64,000 bases of DNA, taken from positions 2,170,001-2,234,000 of the forward strand of contig JAHYIO010000037.1 in the NCBI GenBank assembly GCA_020543525.1, in the 5' to 3' direction. Positions 57,688 to 64,000 of this stretch are shown in pieces (positions within the stretch are counted from its first letter, which is position 1; each line of letters opens with the position of its first letter). The position numbers and the translations under genes were made by a program. The notes beneath the pieces are model-generated. The model did not search any database. It was not told the origin of the DNA and worked only from the letters and a program-made list of their open reading frames with translations. The DNA comes from Coriolopsis trogii. Taxonomy: Eukaryota; Basidiomycota; Agaricomycetes; Polyporales; Polyporaceae.

Positions 57688-58312
57688 ATGTCCGTCGGGA
57701 TCAAAATAGAGGACACTGACCCCCGCGTACAGTACGGTGACCCTAACGGCGTTGGGTGGACGACGATGAGTTACCCATCTTGTCATGGTACGGAGCTGTC
57801 CGGAGCAACGGTCACGCTCACCTTTGACGGTGCGTAGCATGTTTCCTGCCGTGTTATCGAACCTCATGTCCAGGCGTTGTCAGGTACCAGCATAGAGGTA
57901 TTCGGGATACTCGAGCCTCAAGCAGGGCAGCCGACAACCTCGTACATGGTCGACAATCTGGTCGCTGAAGTCTCCAATGCGCCAGCGAACATGCTGCAGA
58001 CATTGAACATCTCGGTTTTTCACAGGACCGGGCTCTCGCCTGGCACCCACACGTTGACAATCACCAAGACAAACGGATCTGAACCTCTTCTGGCTGGACT
58101 ACTTTGTGGTGGACTCGGGAGGCCAAGACATCATGATGGACACCAGCTCGTCAAGCCTGCCCGGTATACCCGCGATCCACACCGACACACATGTGGAGAC
58201 CACTATACTCACTTCGACAAGGAGACATATGGTTACGGAGACTCTGCGTAAGTCAACTAACTTCATTGATGCGACCGAGGTGATAAATTCTGAACCTGGA
58301 AGGCTTGGAGCG
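57688..58312 (+). pseudogene. P16: frameshifted, 3'-truncated array gene
   Basis: Exon 1 (57688-57829) starts MSVGIKIEDTDPRVQYGDP and has S-C-H-G at the TRHG position. Exon 2 (from about 57888) continues GTSIEVFGILEPQAGQPTTS-type sequence, M-V-D-N and FHRTGLSPGTHTLTI. Just before FWLDYF a one-base indel shifts the frame: N-L-F-W-L-D-Y-F-V-V-D is read only in the +1 frame (near 58.09 kb). The stalk then ends at about 58.31 kb in repeat sequence, without TM or tail. Two independent defects make it non-functional. Confidence 0.78.
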
Positions 58313-58401
58313 ACCTGTAAGTCACACAAAGAGAGATCTTCAGTCAGTGAGCGAACAACTATATTGCATAGTCCAGTACCTGTAAGTCACACAAAGAGAG
58401 A
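58313..58401. repeat. 24-bp direct repeat pair at the P16 truncation point
   Basis: Identical 24-bp copies at 58313-58336 and 58378-58401 (core gtaagtcacacaaagagaga). A second related pair, cttcagtcagtgag, lies near 58.34 and 58.46 kb. The array gene's similarity ends where the first copy starts, so this marks an insertion or rearrangement boundary. Confidence 0.75.
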
Positions 58402-58989
58402 CTACAAGTACTAGTAAGTAAAGTGTAGTAGAGCATAAGTAATGAGTGGGACTTACTCTTCAGTCAGTGAGTGAACGACTGAAGAGCAGAGGGGCAAACA
58501 GACCGCCTTATATACTGGAGAGAGGAGTGCATGAGTAAGTGAATGAAGCAGTCACATGTTAACCATAAGACGATGAGTAAGAGTCCATACTCAGCGTATG
58601 AGTAAGAGCCAAGAGTATTCTGAGTAAGACATAAGGTCTAGAAAGTTCCGATGCATTGTAGAATGCACAGAAAGACAAGGGAACCATATGGTCATGGGAA
58701 TGTACAGTAGTTTCGTGGAGAAAACCGTATATGGTAAGTAGAAACACAGCCTATAGTAAGTGCTATCTAAACATAAGTAAACATGACCATACAAAGGTTG
58801 TGTGCACAACTTCGGACTGGTAGAGCCATAAATCCGGAATGTCAACACAAGGCCTCATGGATACTTGTGTATAGCAAAGGCCTGCAGTTTTACACTAAAT
58901 TGACAGAGCTCACCTCTCAGGCTGTCCTGAAGCATAATATGTTCCGAATGCAATGTGAAGCGTGAAGCCCTCGCATTGCAAGCGGAGAC
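58402..58989. other. gagtaag/gtaagt-rich noncoding repeat DNA
   Basis: Repeated gagtaag, agtaagtg and similar words with a tatatact motif near 58.51 kb. No coding capacity. Could be part of a degenerate LTR or non-autonomous element, but ends were not found. Confidence 0.4.
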
Positions 58990-59550
58990 TGAGTGACAAC
59001 TAGTCATTCCAAAGTCTAGCTCCAGCTTGGCATATGGTGGCAAGCCGCCGGTACCTCCTCCCCCACCCAAGCCTATGACTGGACTCGAGTCGTCAAAGGT
59101 ATCCATCATGAATCTCCATGGCCTGAATGCCTCTGGGCCATCACCCCTACCTCCCCAATGCCAGTAGACATCACCTCCCCCACCTACTCAACACTATGGT
59201 ACACCGCCGCCACACTGCTGAGCACCACCAGGGCTATCCGTTATACTAAGTACACGCAAGCACAGCTGCTGAGCAGCTGCGGTTGCCATATGGGCAGCCT
59301 TAGCAAATTCAGGCATCAGGCTATGCACAGTACTCGCAGCGGCGCACAATTGTCAGTGACTAGTCAGTATTCGCATGGCGACTAGTCGGCCATACACAGA
59401 AGTACTAGTCTTCGATGAGGCAGATGCCCGGGAATGACTAGATATCGCTTAACCCTCTAGCTACACCATAGGTTTTAGCACTATGCCCATATGCATCTCC
59501 TTGTTCAACTAGTCACGACTAGTATGCGGTAACTACCTAGTCATTTTTGA
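58990..59550. repeat. actagtc-rich block
   Basis: At least seven copies of (g)actagtc or close variants in both orientations within about 560 bp, resembling subterminal binding-site clusters of a DNA transposon. It lies outside the likely end of Plavaka 2. No gene. Confidence 0.55.
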
Positions 59551-59806
59551 CTATATCAGTGGATCCCCAGATGTCTTAGGGCCTCTTAGGACGTCTTAGG
59601 AGGGCACATAAGACACCTAAGACACCCTAAGGCGTAAGATGGGTGGCTGTGCCTTGTGTTTCTAAGACGGCAGTATAAGACAAGTCTAAGACAGGTAAGA
59701 TCACCAAGTTCGGGGAGAGGTGACGCGATAGGATGTCATTGAGCGGGGATTCTAGATATATAGGAACATTAATTCGTAAAAATTACGAGCACACCATGAT
59801 ACATAA

Positions 59807-62800
59807 TCACTCCGCAGGTGGCGGGGAACTGTCGGCAATCGTACGGCGGTACAACGTCTTCGATTTGGTGATTTTCTTGCGGGGAGCAGGATGGCCATTG
59901 CGTGAGCAGTCGCGCGCCCGCTCAAGCAGTCGCACCCATCGGTCTGGATGGTTGCGGATGAGGCGCTCTACGGTGGTCTCTCGAAAATCATCAGTAGCGC
60001 CTCCTCCGTTCTCCCCATCGAACTTGCTTGTTTGGTTATCAACGATGTAGGTTCCGGTCCGGTACCTTTGGAACATGTTCTCAAGCTAGCAGAGAAACAT
60101 GTAAGCACAAAGTGTTATGATGTACATGACCTAGTGTAGCGTACCGCGGCACAGGTGAGGCTCACAGCATTCACTGGAGGTTCCTTCTCTCTCAGGAGAG
60201 AGAGCCCTTGATTGCGTTGAAGTGCAGAGCAAGCGTTTGGATAATGAATGGTAAGTTAAGAGCACCCGAGGGCTTGACATTCTGCACAATCAGATGTAAG
60301 TCATGTTGTGCTGTCACAAGCAGGAGGGCACAGATAAAGGGACGGAAGCAGATGGTGGCGCTGCAGAAGCATCTGCAGATTGCAGACCCAAAGTGCCATC
60401 ATCTACTCTACTGGTGGCCTCAGCACATGCATTCTCAGGTCGTGTATGCGCTCAAGCAGGGCGACATCAACATAACCATTGAACTCGGCTGCGTACTCAA
60501 GTCTCATCAGTGCAGGTGGTAATGAGGATCATGCCAGCCCAAACGACGCAGAGGACTGTGAACACAACTTCGTACTCAGTCTTATCATCGCAGATGCCCT
60601 GTACCAGCACAAGGGGAGAGGATGACCCAGACCATGCAGTGGCGAACACTGATATCCGAGCCTGATAATCAAGAAACATATGTGTATCGACTTGGGTATC
60701 TCCCACCATGCAGAGCCTGTACTTTGGTCCACAAGTTCTGGCAACCAGACGGCGATGTCTTCTTCTTCAGCTCCGGGATGGTTGTCCTTGAACTCCTTGA
60801 TAGCCTGCTTGATGAGGGTCTGTGCGCGGTCGAGGAACGTGCGGCGCCAATTCCAGACACGCTGCCGCGCCTGTATTGATAGAGACATCAGACATCAATA
60901 AGCGGACGAGATAGGGGAGACTGACTATTTTGTAGAGCACATCTGAGTGCTTAAGAGTCATAGACTGATGAGGGGCGAGGACCTCAACCATCTCTTGAAT
61001 GACGTTGAGAAGCGTGGTCGGCTGGGGAGCGTTCAGATTGTGTAGTGTCTTTGGGTTCAGGTTACACAAGTCGCCGGAGGACCCATAGTATTCAATGAGA
61101 CTAGCTATCAGGACGTCGAAGATGTCTCGGGCCCACTCAGGGAGGTTGTTGGCTGACTTCGACTTCGCCATGGGGACATCACCCTTCCGAGTGCGCATAG
61201 GCTTTTTGGGCTGGGCTGTCTGCGCGCTCTTGGTATGCACGAGTCCAACAATCTACACTTGCATCAGTGAGGAGCCTCAGAACACATTCAGACACAACTC
61301 ATCTGGGGCGGACGTCCTCTGCCTAGTGGAATTACCGATGCACGAGAATTGGCCATATCTCCATCATTGAATCCTCCTCCCACCTCAATGTGAGCCCCTT
61401 CGTGCGGCTCGACCTCCTGACGGTGCACCGCTGCCTGCGCTCGCAGGTGAATTCGAAGTCGTTCAAGGTTGGTGGTGGAGATACTGGAGGAAGGCGTGAA
61501 GCTCGCCGTTTGCAGCAATGAGGAGCTTGAGGCAAGAGATGGAGATCCGGGGGGGCTGGCGTTCGGAGATATAGTGAAGAGTCTAGGCGATGACGAAGAC
61601 GGAGTCCGGGTTCCAAGAGAGAGCAAAGCGGGGAGGCGAGACGTGGATTTTATGAGGGGGGTGGCACTTGCAGGACACGTTCAATTGCCGGAACTGTTCG
61701 CAGAAGACGTACCGGCATATCGACTTGCCAGTGTGGCCCGGTATGCAGGCGTGAACCCATCAAAGTTGCCTTCATCTCGAGAGCTACGTCTTCAGTTTGA
61801 TTAGCACTCCAACACCATCTACTGTCTCCGAAGGTGGATGTACCCAGAAACCAGGGTACAAGTGCTATTGCTGGGTTCCGAGGAGCGCACGATCCGCAAG
61901 TCGGACTTGACGACAGGATCTGTGATCCGCGTACTTGAGGGTATGGACGAACACGCCGTTGTCGGTCAGCGAGAGTCAGAGTAGGTGTAGCTGAGCAAAT
62001 GTACAGGGTCGTGATGGCATGCGAAGTGACTTCACCGGCATTGACCTGGCACGCGTCAGCGATGCGTGTGGCGACCTTCTCGTGCTTCAGCCTTTTGCGC
62101 TCAGCACTGGTCATCTTCTGCAAGACACTTTCTGAGGATCGCGAGGATGCAAGAGATAACGGTGATGCATGCTTACCTTGACAATTCCATCCGATTTTGC
62201 AGGTCTGGGCTTGATGATAGCCTTGCCCTTCCCCTTCGCAGGCTTGCCTTCAGCCGCCGTCTCCTCATCCGACAAACTCGGTTCTGGTTCTGAACTCTCA
62301 GAGCTCTCCTCATACTCGTATTCTTTATCATCTTGCTCTTCATCATCTGTCTCGAGTCCTGCTTGCGCTTCAACCTTGCCGGAGTCACCTCGGAGCCGGA
62401 TTGCCTTTCTGGACATCTTGGAACGATAGCCAGTGGGCATGGTAATTATGTAGACTTGTTCTGCTTCGTCTTCGTCCTCTCTGTTGATTTCTAATGCCGC
62501 GATTCGCAGGACACCCTGCTCCTCGTGTGCCGCGATGTCAGCCCTCAATTGCTTCTTCTTGATCTTTTCAGATCTCTTCTCAAACCGACTGGCTTGAACC
62601 GCTTCTCATTCACGCTTGGCCTCCTCCCAATAGATTCCGATGTCCACGGCAGGATGCCGTTCACGGTTGCCACTGCGCGTGTTGTAGGGGCGAGGCAGAC
62701 TCAGTGATACATCATCTATTACCTCCGGGACTGAATCGGGGGCCACGACGCCGTTGAGAGGAGATGGAGGTCGAACATGGCGTCGTTTGTGCGAGGCTGG

Positions 62801-63061
62801 AAGACTAGTGGGGGGAGAATGCATCAGTGGTAAGTTTTGTCCATCAATTTGCTATATCATTTCTGACTGAGAGTCTGCTGAAGGTGTAGTTAGATATTTC
62901 TTGTCGCTCGCACCCTGCGCACGAATGCAGGGTGTCAGCTGTAATATTGGTGTCAATGTACTCGTGTTTTTCTCAAATCCATAGCTGTGGCCCCCGGTGG
63001 TATCTGGCATGTCCTCAGGGGTGCTTTTGGACGCTTTCTTTCGTTTGGTGCGGGTAGTCAT
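59807..63061 (-). CDS. Divergent companion gene of Plavaka 2, function unknown
   Basis: Multi-exon gene beginning MTTRTKRKKASKSTPEDMPD at 63061. A basic start is followed by a long acidic Glu/Ser segment (E-Y-E-Y-E-E-S-S-E-S-S-E) and a Lys-rich A-K-G-K-G-K-A. The conserved core is LPEWARDIFDVLIASLIEYY with G-S, then M-T-L-K-H-S-D-V-L-Y-K, and QARQRVWNWRRTFLDRAQTL with Q-A-I-K-E-F-K. The last exon (to 59807) has MFQRYRTGTYIVDNQTSKFD, E-T-T-V-E-R-L-I and D-R-W-V-R-L-L. These blocks match the companion of Plavaka 1 in order. Exon boundaries in 60.1-60.7 kb are unresolved, and small lesions there cannot be excluded. Function not recognised. Confidence 0.65.
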
Positions 63062-63202
63062 GGAGGTAGAGATGAGCGGAAAATTGCTGCCCGTTTTGCG
63101 GCCTTGGCCAAAATTCTCCAAGTCCGAGGCGCCCTTTCGGTCTACACTCTACTATCGCAAACTCATCCTCTCTACAGCCCTTTTTCTCAACAACTTTCTG
63201 CC

Positions 63203-64000
63203 ATGGTCCGCTTTTGTAACCTCTGCCACTACTCGTTTGCCACGGAGCGTGGGTACAACGAGCACAACATACATATTCACTGATTTCCAAAACCACCACC
63301 ACCTCCATCGCACAAGGTGTATCACCCCTACCTGAACGGTATGATCATTCATAATCAGACCATATTATCAGGCTCTTGGTTACTCATTTTGATTCCCTCA
63401 GGGCGGATTTGTGATACACAAGGGAATTATCTACCTATTGGAACACCACCGCCTGCCTGCATCAATGACACAAACTTCGAGCCCTTCGATAGTCGGGAAC
63501 AATTCGAGTTCACGACATGGCATTTTGAGAAGGTCAAAACATCTGAGGGTGATCTCAATCAGCTACTGAAGAACCTAGCGGTGCAGAAGGCGAGGGAGAC
63601 AGGGGATCCGACCGCCCAGTCCTTCTACAGCAATGCAGAGGATATGCATGCGACAATTGACGCAATACAAGATGACGGGCTCCCCTGGGTCAAGTATCAC
63701 TTCAGGTATACCGGTCCAATTACACCTCAGACACTGATGTGGAAATTGAAGACCTACGTTGTGTATGCTCAAGATCCTCTCCAAGTTGCCGAAGCTATCG
63801 CACGCAACCCCAATTTTATGGAGGCCTGGAACTATGCTTCTTACGAAGAGTTCACAAGCGCGACGGTTCGCCGATTTTGCGACTTTATGTCCGGTCGCTT
63901 TGCGTATAAAAAAGCAGTGAGTATTGGTTCTTGCATGGATCATTTCCCGCCTCTTCAAAGGCTCCCATGTGTTCTGCTACTCCTACTCCGTGAGATGGCC
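63203..64000 (+). pseudogene. Plavaka transposase, 5' part, with early in-frame stop
   Basis: Start MVRFCNLCHYSFATERGYNE gives the same C-x2-C ... H finger as Plavaka 1. An in-frame TGA at 63281-63283 falls between HIH and FPKPPPPPSHK. After one intron (ending near 63402) the frame continues with FTTWHFEKVKTSEGDLNQLL, WVKYHFRYTGPITPQTLMWK, TVRRFCDFMSGRFAYKKA and an apparent splice donor, then the window ends. Apart from the stop the sequence is well preserved. The rest, including the catalytic part, is outside. Confidence 0.75.

Larger units (their letters stand above)
59570..64000. mobile_element. Second Plavaka-type element, right part beyond the window
   Basis: Left subterminal zone 59570-59700 is dense in cttagg/ctaagac words in both orientations. 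Companion gene leftward, transposase rightward, the same divergent plan as Plavaka 1. The exact terminal repeat cannot be fixed because the partner end is outside the window. Confidence 0.72.

Noticed and set aside
1..64000. CRISPR array, prokaryotic operon or phage island
   Set aside because: No regular repeat-spacer units; intron-rich genes and fungal families show the DNA is eukaryotic.

Overview
This looks like nuclear DNA of a wood- or litter-decaying basidiomycete (Agaricomycetes, Polyporales-like). Genes carry many short GT-AG introns of about 45-70 nt. There is a secreted CBM1-GDSL esterase, a DUF6699-type protein and two Plavaka-type DNA transposons, all typical of that group. No rRNA, tRNA or CRISPR array was recognised.

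Most of the window is an array of one gene family, numbered P1 to P16 here. A complete member has (i) an N-terminal ectodomain of about 125-150 residues with the signatures DD.DP.V.Y.G.W, TRHG, TGI.V.G, Q-P-x-T-x-Y-x-x-D-G and FWLDYF, probably a galactose-binding-like beta-sandwich; (ii) a Ser/Thr/Pro-rich stalk; (iii) one Gly-rich transmembrane helix followed by Arg residues; and (iv) a cytoplasmic tail on separate exon(s). The commonest tail (type A) has an E-V-S-x-x-P-W-Y box, a D-S-G-L-R-M box and a PPxY motif two or three residues from the C-terminus. Other members carry unrelated tails (B to E) or almost none. Both key exon junctions are phase 1, so tails can be exchanged without losing frame. 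I reconstructed P2-P12 and P15 as intact frames (P2 with a shortened tail). P1 runs off the window edge, P13 is split by a local inversion, P14 has lost its ectodomain and TM, and P16 is frameshifted and truncated. At least nine further orphan or degenerate tail exons lie between them.

Layout: 1-26 kb holds P1-P9, all on the minus strand, with tail relics and one unidentified decayed gene near 16 kb. The core at 27.9-36.1 kb has unrelated single-copy genes: an aldehyde dehydrogenase of succinate-semialdehyde type (14 exons, minus), a DUF6699 protein (minus) and a CBM1-CE16-like esterase (13 exons, plus). From 38 to 58.3 kb P10-P16 are all on the plus strand, so both arms of the array are transcribed away from the core. 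A complete Plavaka element (46.2-52.9 kb, with 17-bp inverted ends) sits between P13 and P14. A second Plavaka element starts near 59.6 kb and runs off the right edge. Each element has a transposase and a divergent companion gene, and the two companions are homologous.

Functions beyond the enzymes are inferred. The array proteins look like surface receptors or sensors. Their PPxY tails suggest control by WW-domain (Nedd4/Rsp5-type) ubiquitin ligases. Their turnover by duplication, tail exchange, inversion and decay resembles that of fast-evolving recognition loci, but no ligand or role can be read from the sequence.
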